A stretch of 64,000 nucleotides of DNA from Corella eumyota (GCA_963082875.1 OY720102.1:1302001-1366000), one strand, 5' to 3'; positions 25,601-39,850 are shown, counted from the stretch's first letter. The notes: generated by a model from the letters alone, not told the origin. A program made the numbers and translations.

Positions 25601-27764
25601 ATTGAACCAGACAATTTTAAACAGGGCTGCAGTATTAAAATAATATACACAAATATTTGACTGTACTGTTAGCTGTCATCTTGTTATTGTTTTATTTTTG
25701 TTTTATTTTTTACAGATTTCAGTGTCACCAAATGAATGTACAAAGAGTCTTTCTGTTAGTGATTCAATAAGAACATCTAAAATTCAACCAGAAAGAGTTG
25801 ACAATGCTGAAGTTAGTTTAATAAATAAAACTTGTTCGGTGACTTGGTCTTGGCCTGATGATGCTTCTCAACCTAACTACTTTGTGGTAAGATTTAAAAT
25901 TTGCTAGGGTCAAAATTTATTTTTTCTAACTTGTATAGGTTATATTATTACACAGATTAAAGTTACAAAATCACCAGTTTTCACAACTTCGAACAATGTT
26001 GAAATTGTGACATCAACAATTAAAAGTGAGAGTTTTATTCGAAATGTGACATCAACAGCTCGATCTTTCACCTTTCCTGCTCTCCCCAATCGTCGCCACA
26101 ACATTTCAGTTTATCCTCAAACTTGTTTAGGAGTTGGAAACCCTGTTTTTGCTCTCGGAAGATGTGAACTACACCCATCAGCACCTAGTGGTCGGTTTAA
26201 TCATTGTTTGTTAACTTTCTGATGAACCAAAAAATAGAAATATTAATTAAAAATATATTTTAGTTGCACCAAGCCAGCCAGTAGTGGAAACTGATAATTT
26301 AAATGAAAACACAATTAATGTTCAATTTTCTGCAGTTAATGAAGTAAATGGACTGATTAGGTATGAAATGTTTTTGTAATTTTTTTATTTGTTTATTAGG
26401 TATTTAATACACTTTAAATTTTTAAGGTAGTATGTTCGATTTGTGCTTCCTAAAAAAAAGATTGTACTTTTTTTTCTATAGTTGTTACATGGTAGTGGTA
26501 AGATGTGAATGTGAAGAGAATTCAACAAAATTGAATGAAAATATTTCTCTGGATGATATTTTAGCAGCAACAGATTTTACTAACAACCAAAACCAAGCCT
26601 ATTTTGCCCTTGTATTAAAAAGGTACAAGTTAATATTCTTTCCAAAATGATATGATTTAATAAAAACAATATTGTAAACTAAATTAAGAGCTCTGACATT
26701 CTAATAACATGATGTTGATTCTAATTTATATATTAAATGTATCAGTGTTGAAGACAAACAAACAATCACACTGGGAGATGAAAGAATTACAACTTGTGAT
26801 ATTACTAAACACACAAGTAAAAGATCCATCGCTAATCCAAGGAATTCTGTTATTGTTGCAAACAACAGAAAACTTATTGCAGGCAAAACATACAGGTGTG
26901 TACTTACAAAATAACCCAAAAACATCAGTTTTTAACAGGTTTTAATATTTTTGTAATACTTTCTAGCATGTTTGGTATTGTGACAACTCCTTTACAAAAT
27001 GGATCAATATTTGTTCTGCAAAGCCAAGCTACCCAATTTACTAAAAAAGGTTTGTTAGAGCTGTGTAAATTTTTTTATGATACATTGTGCTTTATTATTT
27101 TATCTTTTTTAGGCCTTACACCAGAGTCAAGCAATGTTGGTTTAATTGTTGGAATTGTTGTCGGGGTATTTTTTTTGATCATTCTTACCACAATTCTTGT
27201 CTTTTTGTACAAAAGGTAAACTAACAAACCAACTATAAAGTACTTTAAACCAGATTTTAAATAAAAACTATTTATTTAAGATACAAAATTCAAATCAAGC
27301 AGAACAATGATCAATCTTTTCCATCCAGAGGTACTGGGTTCAATCCCGGCGAAGGTCAATATGCAAATGTTAATCAAAACAGAGTTTTTGAAGGTATTAG
27401 TTTAATTTTAAGACAAAAAAATTGTTTAAAATTTGGGTTTTTAGTACATTTTGTTAATATGTTTATAAATTTACGTTTTGCAGAAATATTAACACCTAGA
27501 GGTGCTGGGTTTAATCCCAACGAAGGTGAATATTTGAATCCCGTTCCAAACAGAGTTTACGAAGGTATATTCGTTTAAGTATAACTAATGTTGTTTAATT
27601 TTTAAACAAAAAAATAGACTAAGATTTGACTTTTTAGTACTTTTTAATAATATATTTTTAACTTATGTTTTAAACTTTAGAAATTTTAGTTTCTAATTGT
27701 TAAATTTTATGTTTTAGAGATTTCAAAACCTGAGGAAAATTATATAGATTTCAATAGAGAATAG
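22690..27764 (+). CDS. Receptor gene D: CTLD-EGF-EGF-Ig-CTLD-FN3-TM, CTLD1 frameshifted
   Basis: Eighteen exons as in B: 22690-22765, 22940-23375 (CTLD1), 23532-23639, 23825-23929 (EGFs), 24053-24352 (Ig), 24512-24688, 24847-25035 (CTLD2), 25295-25521, 25716-25886, 25956-26190, 26264-26360, 26482-26622, 26746-26895, 26967-27049 (FN3-like), 27113-27215 (helix), 27281-27393, 27484-27564, 27718-27764 (tail). CTLD1 is 436 nt rather than 441: near 23155 the paralogues read GGTTACTGGACTGGTGG but D has lost five bases, which breaks the frame within that exon. CTLD1 is flanked by phase-1 introns, so skipping it would leave a readable protein of about 800 residues; otherwise the gene is newly dead. 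All other exons are open, and the CTLD1 remnant has the EPN triplet. The tail has YANV, YLNP, VYEEI and YIDF. Confidence 0.78.
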
Positions 27765-28693
27765 AAAAAAGATATTCTGACCTTTTTACAAGTTTTAAAA
27801 TTCAATAATGTTGTAAAAACATACCATACTACCAGCAGTTTATTAAATATAAAACGAAATTACAAAAAAATGGTAAACAATGTAAATACAAATGTAATAT
27901 GGTTTAAATTCCTTCTTTTTGTTGTTTTTTTATATATATATATAATCTTTTTAAACTTTAAACTTGACTTTACTTGATTGATCGTCCCACAAGCTAAATT
28001 TAAATTGTTTTGTCAAATTGTAAATCCCTACGGTCTGCATTTAAATTGTCATAATAAGGTTGCAACTCTCAACTGATATTTGCCTACGATAATTTAAGTG
28101 GAAATACATATATATGTAACATTCACTAATTTTTATTATAAAGTTTACCATTTTGGGTAAACCCTTTAAATTTGTTTTCTAAATAAGTTTGAAAATTTTA
28201 AGTTAGAATGGTTGTATTTACAGTTTTTATTGAACTTTGCTTCTATTCTTCTCCGTTTAAACTTGTTTGTTTCAACAGAAATTAGTGATTTTGTAAGTCA
28301 AATTTTATAGGAAATATTTCGTTTGTATATCTAGGTTTTTAATCTTATGTTGTATATCATTAAAATTGGTTATTTTCAGTTAGGGGGGTTTATTTACAAA
28401 TCAGTTAATAAATAAATCCTGAATTATTCAAACTTAAAAAATAATTATTTAGAAATTTTTTTATTTTCTTTACAAATAAATATTTACATAAAACTATAGA
28501 TTCTAAATATAAATATATGGCACTTTATACAGTATTCAACTAACACAATTTAATAATACTTAGTAGCAATAGTTCACAGTTGTTGGTTCAGCATATGAAA
28601 AAACAAGCTGTTGACTGCGTTTTACGATTATGCATTTGTAAAAAAAGCCTTTTCTTGAGATAATAAATTTGTCCATTCAGGTCAATGTTTTTT
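27765..28693. other. Intergenic spacer after gene D
   Basis: No gene seen. Nearly identical to the spacers after B and F. Confidence 0.6.
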
Positions 28694-29595
28694 CTACACT
28701 AAACTAGAAGGTTTCTTTTTATTTGATTGCTTTGGAGGTGATAATGACATTTCTTTAAACGTTGGTTGTGACTGTGGCCTTCGCGGGGGTGAATGCTCGC
28801 TTTCCCGGGTAAATTTTCCACCGCGCCCCGGGGACAACTCGACGAAGGACGACTTGACTATGCTTGGAGGCGTGGTCGCTAGATGCGTAGGGTCGTATTC
28901 GATAGACATTTCGGACCCGGTCGTTTCGTCCTCTGTTTCATCGCTTCCAGTTACTACAAACACGGGGAGTTTTCCTCGTTGTTTTCTGTCAAAAATTAAG
29001 AAGTAAAGCTTTAGGTTCAAAAAATAATTATTTTCTTTTTGGCAAGAACTTTATCTAACGATTTAAATAGCAAATCGATGAAGAAGGGGAAGGGATGGAT
29101 GGACTGCTTGGTGGGTAGATTGATTGATTTTTCCGGGCTTGGTTCCTCGATTTCCGGTGATGGTATTCCCGATGTTCTAATTAAAAACGAAGTATTCAAA
29201 ATTAGCGTTAAAAAAAATTTCAGCGTAAATTTTCACCTTCTTCCTGATAGTTGATCCTCTTGAATGTAATCACCCGAGTAGAACACCCCTTCTTCTTCTC
29301 TCTCGTTTTTGGGTTCTCTTTTTTCGCCCGAAATTTCGTCAAAACTAACCCGAGTAACGGCAAGAGATCGTTGACTATTTTTGTTACCGCTAGATGATGC
29401 TGCAGCGCCGCTTTCCGTGAACTCATCACTCACAAAGGTTAGAGTCGGCAAAGTGGGGGCGGTATCATTTCGGGGGGTTTTGTTTGTTTTTGGGAAATCC
29501 CCCAAAGGAAGAGGATCTAAAGATGTTTATATGCAATTAACAATCAGATAACATTTAAGGGTACTAATTAAGCTAATTACGAACCTAGATTTGGG
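28694..29595 (-). pseudogene. Degenerate copy 2 of the small Ser/Pro-rich gene
   Basis: A minus-strand copy of exons 2 to 4 of the gene at 50579-51702. The last exon (from 28694) is open and ends SSLV plus stop. Exon 2 lacks about 11 bases at the NSTKKT position, shifting the frame relative to its acceptor, and the first exon is cut: after CCTAGATTTGGGCGAT the sequence jumps into flank block P4. It lies at the same place after D as copy 1 after B. Confidence 0.65.
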
Positions 29596-30900
29596 CGATG
29601 TCGTCATAAATGAATAGCAGGTACGTCACAATTGTATTTGCACGCATGACGTCACCTGTTTCGTATTTTGTCGAAAATTTATAAATTTTGTAAAAATATT
29701 TCGGCGACTTCGTAGTTCAATTAATTCGCTGAATGTGTTTTGTAACTATTTGCTTTTATGACGTCATAATAGGAGAGTGTTTCCAGATCGTATTTATATC
29801 TTTCTTCAAAATTTTTTCTACGTAAAATCAAGTTCTTTAATATCAGAGCATTCAGGTGCTTTTCCTACATCACAATGACGTCATGCTATGTGACGTATTC
29901 GAATAAAAAAAATAAATTTTTATTTCTGTGCCTTCACATCTTACGTACTCAATACACAAAGCGATAACGCTCCACTGCGCCATCTTAAGGTGCATTCTAA
30001 CATTACGTCATCGAAAATCTGGGGAATCACCAATATTAGTACCTTTTTGTGATCTATTTTCTCTGTTGTGTTTTGTCGAAAAATGAACAAAATAATAATC
30101 AAGTTGTCGCCTTATATAAACAAGTCGTTTTTTGTGACGTCACAATAATAGTTGTGTTTCGATTTTAAAAAGGTTTTAAATTTTAAATTTTCTGTTTTTA
30201 GAAATTGTTTTAAAAGTAAGAAAACCTTGCAATAGTATGGTGATTAGGTATTTTACTTATTGACTAACAAATGAAATAAATGTTCTTAAATTCGGTAAGT
30301 TTAATTCCTCCTTGGATAGGAAATAATACCAGAAAAAAAAACATATTTTTTATTACACTTGTAAAATGGATTAAGAGTTAGATTTTGTAACAATAATATA
30401 GACGTCGAACCTAGTTTAAAAGCATATTCTTTATAGCTAAAAGTCATCTTTTCAATTTTAAACAATGTTAATATTTTAAATATATAAATTTATTTTTAAA
30501 ATGTGTTGACGTAGTTTCTTTTAACAAGACATAATACAACAAGTTACGACCTAATGTATCATCATTTGTATTCTTATGACTTTTTAACAAATTTATTGTA
30601 ATAATTATCGCAGATATTTTTAAACATTTTTTTGTTTCAAGCTTTTATTTCTTCAAGGTTAATTAAAGTTTAGGATTAGTCAACTTTTGTGTTTAAACGG
30701 TCATAATGTCATTTATTCTTATATGGTCAATAGCTTGTTAAATTTTTTGTTAAGTGAACTTTTGTCTTTTGTTAAATACGTAAAGAATTAAACCAAAAAA
30801 TTCATCATAAGTGATATTACATTGTTCTGTGTTAAATTTAGAACAAACTGTTTTTAGCAGAAGATTGAACTTTCTAGAATAAATTTTCAAGAAAAGAAAG
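29596..30900 (+). repeat. 5'-flank block P4 (partial), before gene E
   Basis: A copy of the P1-type block that starts inside it (GTCGTCATAAATGAATAGCAGG) and ends at CAAGAAAAGAAAGGGGGG, before any first exon. TGACGTCA sites at about 29647, 29759, 29876 and 30136. No signal-peptide exon follows. Confidence 0.7.
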
Positions 30901-31055
30901 GGGGGTAAACTGGGGTTTTTAGAAAATGTCTTTTTGTTAGTAAAATGTCATTTTTTTCTGTATGGTTTATGTTTTAATGATTTAGATCATATAACAGTAA
31001 ACCTATTCTTATTAAAATAAAAATCAACTGTTTAAACTTTATAGACAGCATTTAT
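30901..31055. other. Short unique stretch between flank block P4 and a gene fragment
   Basis: About 155 AT-rich bases without an open frame and without counterpart elsewhere in the window. It probably marks a rearrangement joint. Confidence 0.4.
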
Positions 31056-31378
31056 TTTTCGTTTTTGGGTTCTCTCTCTTTGCCCGAACTTTCGTCAAAA
31101 CTAACCCGAGTTACGGCCAGAGATCGTTGACTCTTTTTGTTACCGCTAGATGATGCTGCAGCGCCGCTTTCCGTGAATTCATCACTCACAAAGGTTAGAG
31201 TCGGCGAAGTGGGGGCGGTATCATTTCGGGGGGTTTTCTTTGTGGAGTTTCGTTTGTTTTTGGGAAACCCCCCAAACGACGAAGATCTAAATTTATTTAT
31301 ATGCAATTAACAATCAGATAACATTCAAGGGTACTAATTAAGCTAATTACGAACCTAGATTTGGGTGATAAAGATGTC
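31056..31378 (-). pseudogene. Fragment (exon 2) of the small Ser/Pro-rich gene
   Basis: Most of exon 2 only, open in the parental frame (RSSSFGGFPKNKRNS start, with SPTLTFVSDEFTESG), plus the intron scrap leading to the exon-1 border. It is cut at EREPKNE, and the other exons are absent. It is wedged between two flank blocks, so it came along with a rearranged extra copy of the block junction. Confidence 0.65.
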
Positions 31379-31384
31379 GATCTT

Positions 31385-33078
31385 TGCTTCGTCATGCTAT
31401 TTCGCTTTGTTAAATTTATTGCTTATTTTGCCGCGGAATACGACGTTATTATTCTGGTTATGACGTCATCTATTTATGTCAGTGTTGTTGTAGTAAATGG
31501 TTTATTTTTGATGACATCGATTGTTGTGTTGTGATGTCATATGACGTCACAATTAGACGTAGAATTATTGCTTTCGTATTGTTGTTTATTGACGTGAAAA
31601 TTCTTTGATGTCGTCATAAATGAATAGCAGGTACGCCACAATTGTATTTGCACGCATGACGTCACTTGTTTCTTATTTTGTCGAAAATTTATAAATTTTG
31701 TAAAAAAATTTCGGCGACTTCGTAGTTCAATTAATTCGCTGAATGTATTTTGTAACAATTTGCTTTTATGACGTCATAATAATAAAGTGTTTCTAGATCG
31801 TATTTATATTTTTCTTCAAAATTTTTTCTACGTAAAATCAAGTTCTTTAATATCAGAGCATTCAGGTGCTTTCCCTACATCACAATGACGTCATGGTATG
31901 TGACGTGTTCGAATAAAAAAAAGAAATTCTCATTTCTGTGCCTTCACATCTTACGTACTCAATACACAAAGCAATAACGCTCCACTGCGCCATCTTAAGG
32001 TGCATTCTAACATTACGTCATCAAAAATCTGGGGGAATCACCAATATTAGTACCTTTTTGTGATCTATTTTCTCTGTTGTGTTTTGTCGAAAAATAAACA
32101 AAATAATAATCAAGTTGTCGCCTTATACAAACAAGTCGTTTTTTGTGACGTCACAATAATAGTTGTGTTTTGATTTTAAAAAGGTTTTAAATCTTAAATT
32201 TTCTGTTTTTAGAAATTGTTTTAAAAGTAAGAAAACCTTTCAATAGTATGGTGATTAGGTATTTCACTTATTGACTAACAAATGACATAAATGTTCGTAA
32301 ATTCGGTAAGTTTAATTCTTCCTTGGTTAGGAACTAATACCAGCAAAAAACTAATTTTTTATTAAACTTGTAAAAAGGATTAAGAGTTAGATTTTGTAAC
32401 GATAATAAAGACGTCGAACCTAGTTTAAAAACTGATTTTTTATTGCCAAAGGTCATCTTTTCAATTTTAAACAATGTTTTAATATTTTAAATATATAAAT
32501 TTATTTTTAAAATGTGTTGACGTAGTTTCTTTTAACAAGACATAATACAACAAGTTACGACCTAATGTATCACCATATTTGTATTCTTATGACTTTTTAA
32601 CAAATTTATTGTAATAATTATCGCAGATATTTTTAAACCCTTTTTTTGTTTCAAGCTTTTATTTCTTCAAGGTTAATTAAAGTTTGGGATTACTCAACTT
32701 TTGTGTTTAAACGGTCATAATGTCATTTATTCTTATATGGTCCACAGCTTGTTAAATTTATGCTAAGTGAACTTTTGTCTTTTGTTAAATACGTAAAGAA
32801 TTAAACCAAAAAATTCATCATAAGTAATATTACATTGTTCTAATGTTAAATTTGGAACAAACTGCTTTTAGCAGAAGATTGAACTTTCCAGAATAAATTT
32901 TCAAGAAAAGAAAGTAAAAAAATTAACAAGATAAAAGTAAGAGATTTGTATAATTATGTAATTAAATTTAGTTTGTTCATATATAGAGTTTTTTCATTGC
33001 AGAAATTTTTACATCGTGATTATATTTTAAATTTTTTAAAGACAAGCGTTATTTATTTAATTACGTACATTAACGAAA
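31385..33078 (+). repeat. 5'-flank block P5, immediate flank of gene E
   Basis: A full-length copy of the P1-type block from TTGCTTCGTCATGCTATTTC to the first exon of gene E. TGACGTCA or one-off versions occur at about 31460, 31540, 31660, 31768, 31886 and 32147. It has the same order of conserved stretches as P1. Confidence 0.7.
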
Positions 33079-36000
33079 ATGCTTGTTTTCAAATTAATCG
33101 GGTTGAATTTGGTGATTTTATTTCTGTGCAAAACAAGCGAAGTTGTCTCACAAGGTAATTTTATTTTTTATTAGTTTTAAAAGTTAAATAAAGTCGTTTT
33201 TAGTAGAATTGTTTAGTTTTAGATTTTTTAATTTTTTTTATTTTGGTTTTTCGCAAATTAATTACAGTGAATAATAAGATATATATAATAAATATTACAG
33301 CAATGCGACGGAAAAAAATGACAAAATTAATTTAATGATTTAAAACATGCCACAAATATTAATTTTAATATAAAGATTTTAGGTATGTTATAGCATGGTC
33401 ACCAAACCCAATTATAACTTAAACGCGGGATAAATTTACATGTTGTAAAACTATTTTGTTGTCAATTTTTTTAAATTAATTAATTGGAAAATAAATAAAT
33501 TAAAAAATCTTAAAGACGATCCAAAATAAAGTTACGTGGAAAACACTTTTCAAGCGCGAAGGATTTTAGATTTTTTAGCTAAGAATTTTGATTTTATTTG
33601 TAGCAACCACTATTCAAGACGCTTGGGCCAATATCACATTCTACAACACAACTTTAAGAAACTGGGATGATGCCCAAGCAGCTTGTTTAAGAGACACCGG
33701 GGGTAAACTTGTTGAGATTCGGTCCCAACAACGTCAAGATAAAATTAACGAGTTTCTAGAGCAATGGAAACAGTTCGTTGACACAAGTATATTTTCTGGT
33801 CGTTGGAATGTTGGTTATTGGACTGGTGGCAAGACAGATAGAGATACAAAAACTTACTACTGGAATGGTGTCCAATACAATTCAGCAACTACTTATGATA
33901 ACTGGGGTCCAGGTGAACCTAATGACAATCCACCCTCCTACTTACAAGTTTATTCAATAACCAACTTTCCTGATAATTATGGAGTGGGTTTGGGTAAATG
34001 GATTGATAATGGAAGGCTTCAAGAAATGTATTACATTTGTCAAGGTAATTTCCAACTTTTTAAGATAGATAAAAACTGTTTAACTTGAATAAATAAATTA
34101 ACTTTAATGTTTTTTTTAAACTAGCAAAATTTGTTAGAAATTGTTTCTCATTTTTTTATATATATATAAACATTTTTTTTTATATTTTTTCAGCATCTTG
34201 TAGTGATTCAAGTATTTGTTTAAATGGTGGAACTTGTTCTGTTGTTGATGGAATCCCAATCTGTTTATGTCCACTTTTCAATTTAGGAAATCGGTGTGAA
34301 AGTAAGTTAACTGAATTTTTGTTTAAATGGGGGAATTTGTACACTTGATGGCAGTAGTAAACCCCTTTGAAATTGTCCAGAATTATTTACTGGTGATCAA
34401 TGTCAATTTTGTAAGTTCTTTTAATAATGTCAGTTACTATTTAGTTTTAAAAAAGCTCAATTTATAAATATCTAAACTAAATAAAAAAACAATCTCTAAC
34501 AAACTAAAAATTAGTTTTATTTTAGTAAAGTCAACTTTTTCACCAACTAATCAAGTTTTTGCAAACACATTTACACTAACTTGCCAAGTAAAAGGTGACC
34601 CATTACCCAAAATTTCGTGGTCAATCTCAACTGACAATGAAACTCAAAAAATAGGAGGGGAAAATGGTTCTCTTTTTAAGATTACAACTTCCAATATTGG
34701 AAATGAAGTGACAAGTAACTTAACTGTAGTGGGTGGTGGTCGTTGTTTGGGTTCTAAAAATATTTTTTGTGTTGGCAACAATACGATGGCAAGCAGTATA
34801 CCACATACATTTAACATTAACCAAGGTTGGTTAGGCATTGTAAATTATTTTGTATTTATTGTTTTTAATGTAAGAAGGCTTACTTAACATACTAATTTTA
34901 GGATGGCTTTATCACTCTGTCACATTTATGCAACAAATATTATAGATGCAAGTTTAAAACAATTTAAATAAAATTGAATTTGTTTTTTAGAATGGTATGT
35001 GACTCTTCAACAAAGTTATTTTATGTTTTCCAAAAATTTTGATCGTAAAAATGCTGACAATGCTTCCTCAACTTGCTTAGAAAATGGTGGGAATCTTGCC
35101 ACCATTTTAAATTCTGAATTACAGATTTCTCTTGAAAAATGGGCAAAACCTTGGGTAACTGATAAAGGTAAGTATTTAGATTGTTACATGTAGTGTTTTA
35201 AGAAGTATTTTAAATGGTTCACTTATTAAAGGAATATTAATGAAGTATTTATTTAAGAAAAAATATTAGTTTTACTTTGGAACTAAAAGTTTGAAATTGT
35301 TTGTTCTAGCATGGATAGGGTTAAGATGGAAAAATAATGAGTCAATGTGGCCAAATAGTCAGGTTCTAACTTACAAAAATTGGAATCGAGATTTACCATC
35401 AAGTTCATATCCTTGTGTGATTATAAGTAGAGCAATAAATTGGAGATGGAGGGTTAAAACTTGTTCTAACACTGCTCAATATATTTGTCAATATCCATGT
35501 AAGTATTATTCAACTAACTTTAAAAAAATTTTAGTTAGGTGTCATAATAAAAAATTAAAAACTACTAATGTATTAAACTATTACCTACAATAAACCATAG
35601 GCGGTTAAAGTGCTATACTAAAAAGTTTTGCAATTTTGTAAATGATGTATATAGCACGTTAGTATGGTTGACAATGAATCATAAAATGCCTTTAGAACCT
35701 CTCAAAAATGTCTGTGGTCATTTTTAAATTTAATTTTTAAAAAGAAATTGAAAATAATAAACACCAAAAACCAGGTTACCATATTTTTTCGTGTGATGTA
35801 GAGAGTACTAAGTAGTGTAGTGAATGTATACAAGCTAGTACCTTCTATGTCACCACAAACAGGGCCCTTTTCTTTTTTTAAATAAATTAATTTTTTGTCG
35901 TACTTAAAAAGTATAAAAGTAAAATTATTGAAGTTAAAACCATTTTTGTGTTCAGTGACATCAATTTTATAAAATTTGAAGTAAAAAAAAAATCGCTAAT

Positions 36001-38651
36001 ATAAAACTTTAAACATTTTGTTTTCTTCAAATAAGATGAAAATCAACCCTCGATATTAAGTTTGACAACTCCAGACTGTGTTGGATTTGGTTTCACAAGT
36101 TTAACTGTTCAATGGTCACCCTCACCCACTTTGGTTGATGTTGTTCACAGAATTCAACTTTCAAACTCAACTTATTTAACATTCACTGATGTAACTCCCA
36201 ACAAACTGAATGTTTCGACCCAGTTCCAACAACTTGGCACCAATGAGACTTATAATATTGAGGTTTGATCTCCACTGCTTTAACTCTGAGTTATGCTTAA
36301 ACATTAACTAATTTAAGTATACCAGGTCAATGATATAATAAATTGAACCAGACAATTTTAAGCTGGGCTGCAGTTTTAAAATAATAGACACATATATTTG
36401 ACTGTATTGTTAGCTGTCATCTTGTTATTGTTTTATTTTTGTTTTATTTTCACAGATTTCAGTGTCACCAAATGAGTGCACAAAGAGTCTTTCTGTTAGT
36501 GATTCAATAAGAACATCTAAAATTCAACCAGAAAGAGTTGAAAACCTTAAACTTAGTTTAATAAACGAAATTTGTTCGGTGACTTGGTCTTGGCCTGATA
36601 ATCATCTTCAACCTAACTACTTTGTGGTGAGATATGGAATTTGTTGGGGTCAAATTTTTTTTTACCTTATAACTTATATAACTTAACAGATTGAAGTTAC
36701 AAAATCACCAGTTTCAACAACTTCGAACAACAATGAAATTGTGACATCAACAATTAGAAGTGAAGGTTTTATCCAAAATGTGACATCAACAGCAGGAACT
36801 TTTACCTTTTCTGCTCTTCCAAATCGAAGCCACAACATTTCAGTTTATCCTCAAACTTGTTTAGGAGTTGGAAACCCTGTTTTTGCTCTTGGAAGATGTG
36901 AGCTACCTCCATCAGCACCTAGTGGTCAGTTTAATCAATGTTTGTTAACTTTATGATAACCCAAAAAAATGATAATTTAAAATATATTTTAGTTGCACCA
37001 AGCCAGCCTGTAGTGGAAACTGATGATTTAAATAAAAACACAATTAATGTTCAACTTTCTGCAGTTAATGAAGTAAATGGACCGATTAGGTATGAAATGT
37101 ATTTGCAATTTTTTATTTGTTTATTAGGTATTTAACACACTTTAAATTTTTAAGGTAGTATAATCGATTTGTGCTTCTTAAAAAAAAGATTGTATATTGT
37201 TCTCTATAGTTGTTACATGGTAGTGGTAAGATGTGAATGTGAAAAGAATTCAACAAAATTAAATGAAAATATTTCTCTGAATGATATTTTAGCAGCAACA
37301 GTTTTAACTAACAATGAAAACCAAGCCTATTTTGCTCTTGTATTAAAAAGGTACAAGTTAAAATGTAATAGGATTTAATAAAAACAATATTGTAAACAAA
37401 ATTAAGAGCTCTGACATTCTAATAACATGATGTTGATTCTAATTTATATTTAAATGTATCAGTGTTAAAGACAAACAAACAATCACACTGGGAGATGAAA
37501 GAATTACAACTTGTGATATTACTAAACACACAAGTAAAAGATCCATCGCTAATCCAAAGAATTCTGTGTTTGTTGCAAACAACAAAAAACTTATTCCAGG
37601 CATAACATATAGGTTTGTGTCAATTAGTAGAAAATACCCCAAAAACATCAGTTTTTAATAGATTTTAATATTTTTGTAATACTTTCTAGCATGTTTGTTA
37701 TTGTGACAACTCCTTTACAAAATGGATCAATATCTGTTCTGCAAAGCCAAGCTACCCAATTTACTAAAAAAGGTTGGTTGAAAGAACTTATCTACATTAT
37801 ATGATACATTTTGCTTTATTATTTTGTCTTTTTTAGCCTTCGGATTCATAACAATTGTCTTAATTACTGGAATTGTTGTTCTGGCGGTTTTCGTGATCAT
37901 TCTTTCCATAGTTCTTGGCTTTTTGTGCAAAAGGTAAACTAACCTAACAAGTAAGTGTTTCAGATTTTAACAAAAACTATTTTTTTAAGACACAAAACTC
38001 AAAATAAGAAGATCACCGATCAATCTTCTGCAGAAAGAATAACACCCAGAGGTATTCAGTTTAATCCTGGCGAAGGTGAATATTTAAATCCCATTCAAAA
38101 CAGAGTTTTCGAAGGTATTTTTAAATGTCTCATATTTGGGTTTTTAGTACATTTTGTTAATATACTTTAGACTCATGTTTAAAAGTTTATAAATTTACGT
38201 TTTGCAGAAAGATTGGCACCCAGAGGTACTGGGTTTAATCCCAACGAAGGTGAATATTTAAATCCCATTCAAAACAGAGTTATCGAAGGTATTTTTAAAT
38301 GTCTCATATTTGGGTTTTTAGTACATTTTGTTAATATACTTTAGACTCATGTTTAAAAGTTTATAAATTTACGTTTTGCAGAAAGATTGGCACCCAGAGG
38401 TACTGGGTTCAATCCTAGTGAAGGTGAATATTTAAATCCCATTCAAAACAGAGTTTATGAAGGTATTCGTTTAAATATAACTAATGTTGTTTAATTTTTT
38501 AACAAAAAAATAGACTAAGATTTGAGTTTTTAGTATTTTTTTGATAATATATTCTTAACTTATGTTTTAAACTTTATTTTTAAATGTTTAATTTTATGTT
38601 TTAGAGATTTTAAACCGTGATGGAATTTATATAGATTTTAATAGGGAATAG
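33079..38651 (+). CDS. Receptor gene E: CTLD-EGF-Ig-CTLD-FN3-TM with three tail repeats
   Basis: Complete, 941 residues. Exons: 33079-33154, 33604-34044 (CTLD1), 34194-34301 (EGF), 34526-34825 (Ig), 34991-35167, 35310-35498 (CTLD2), 36036-36262, 36456-36626, 36690-36924, 36993-37089, 37210-37350, 37463-37612, 37690-37772 (FN3-like), 37837-37933 (helix), 37990-38114, 38208-38288, 38382-38462, 38605-38651 (tail). CTLD1 carries a full EPN triplet (PGEPNDNPPSY) and KWIDN, the form that in classical lectins binds calcium and mannose-type sugars, but lacks the inner Cys pair. EGF2 is a dead scrap with the same break as in C. The tail is nearly identical to C: three repeats with VFE, VIE and VYE in turn, then YEEI and YIDF. 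It is the closest relative of C in every part except the second half of CTLD1. Confidence 0.86.
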
Positions 38652-39850
38652 AAAAAATGTATTGTGACCTTTTTACAAGATTGAAAATTCAATCATTTGA
38701 TAAAAACATACCATACTACCAGCAGTTTATTAAATTTAAAACAAAAACACAAAAAGGTGTGGTTGGAACTTTTACTTAGTATTTGTTTTTATATATATAT
38801 AAAATATTTTTTAAGCTTTTAAACTGCCCACAAAAATAACCACTCAGTTACAAAAAAGGTGACCAAGCCATGACAAATCAAACAATGACATCGCACAATG
38901 ACTTTGTACCAGAATCTAATAAAAATTCTTATTTCTGTGCCTTTAACATCTTTCGTACTCAATACACAAAACATAACACTCTATCCTAATAGTAAGGTGC
39001 ATTCTAACATAGAAAATCTGGAGGAATCACCGATACTTAATACCTTTTTGTGATCTATTCTGTGTTTTGTTGAAATAACGAACAAAACATTAATCAAGTT
39101 GTCGCCTTATATGAACAGGTTTTTTTAAGTTAAAAATGAAATAAAAGATAGGTTTTTAATTGTGACAAAGATAGAAAATAAAAGCTTTTTTTTTATCCCT
39201 TTTTTAAAGTGTTTTAAACTTGTTCATTTATTTTTAAAATGCGTTTTGTCCTTATAACTTAACAAAACAAACCAAAAAATGACAACCTTATGTATACTGT
39301 TAATAATTATTTTTAATTTAATAATAATTGTAGATACTGTTTAAAAGTTTTTTATTCTTGTTACCAAGCAAAAGAAGTCATACTTTATCATTTCTTTAAG
39401 GGTAATCAAAGCAAGGATTAGTCAACTATTGTGTTTAAACCAGTTATGATTTCATCCATTACTACATTGGGTTGCTAAGTTGCATTTTTTACACAATAAA
39501 CTTTTGTATGCAAAGAATAAAACAAAATAAATTTAGCATTAGTAATATTACATTGTATTGTGTTAAATTTAGAACAAACTGCCAATAAAAGGAAAATAAA
39601 CTTCCTTAGATTGAAGGCAAATAATAAGAAAATATATACGCTTTGTATGTTCAGTTAAATAGGCTTAGTTTTTTGAACTGGGGGGCTCTGGGTCTTTTTT
39701 CTTCATTTTAACCTTAAATTTTATTAATTTTGGTCGTGTAGTAAGTCTGCAACCTTAGTTTAAAACTTTGTTACAAAAAGGAGTTTGTCGTCACTCTAGT
39801 TAATTATGACGTGACAATTAAATTACACAACGACATTTTAGAAAATAAAT
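38652..39850 (+). promoter_or_regulatory. 5' flank of gene F
   Basis: Like the flanks of B and D but about 250 bases longer. The extra part (about 38985-39285) matches the P-type blocks (AAGGTGCATTCTAACAT, GGAATCACC, CAAGTTGTCGCCTTATATGA). This shows that the compact and TGACGTCA-rich flanks share one ancestor and that B and D lost this section. CATTTTAG AAAATAAAT again precedes the ATG. Confidence 0.4.
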
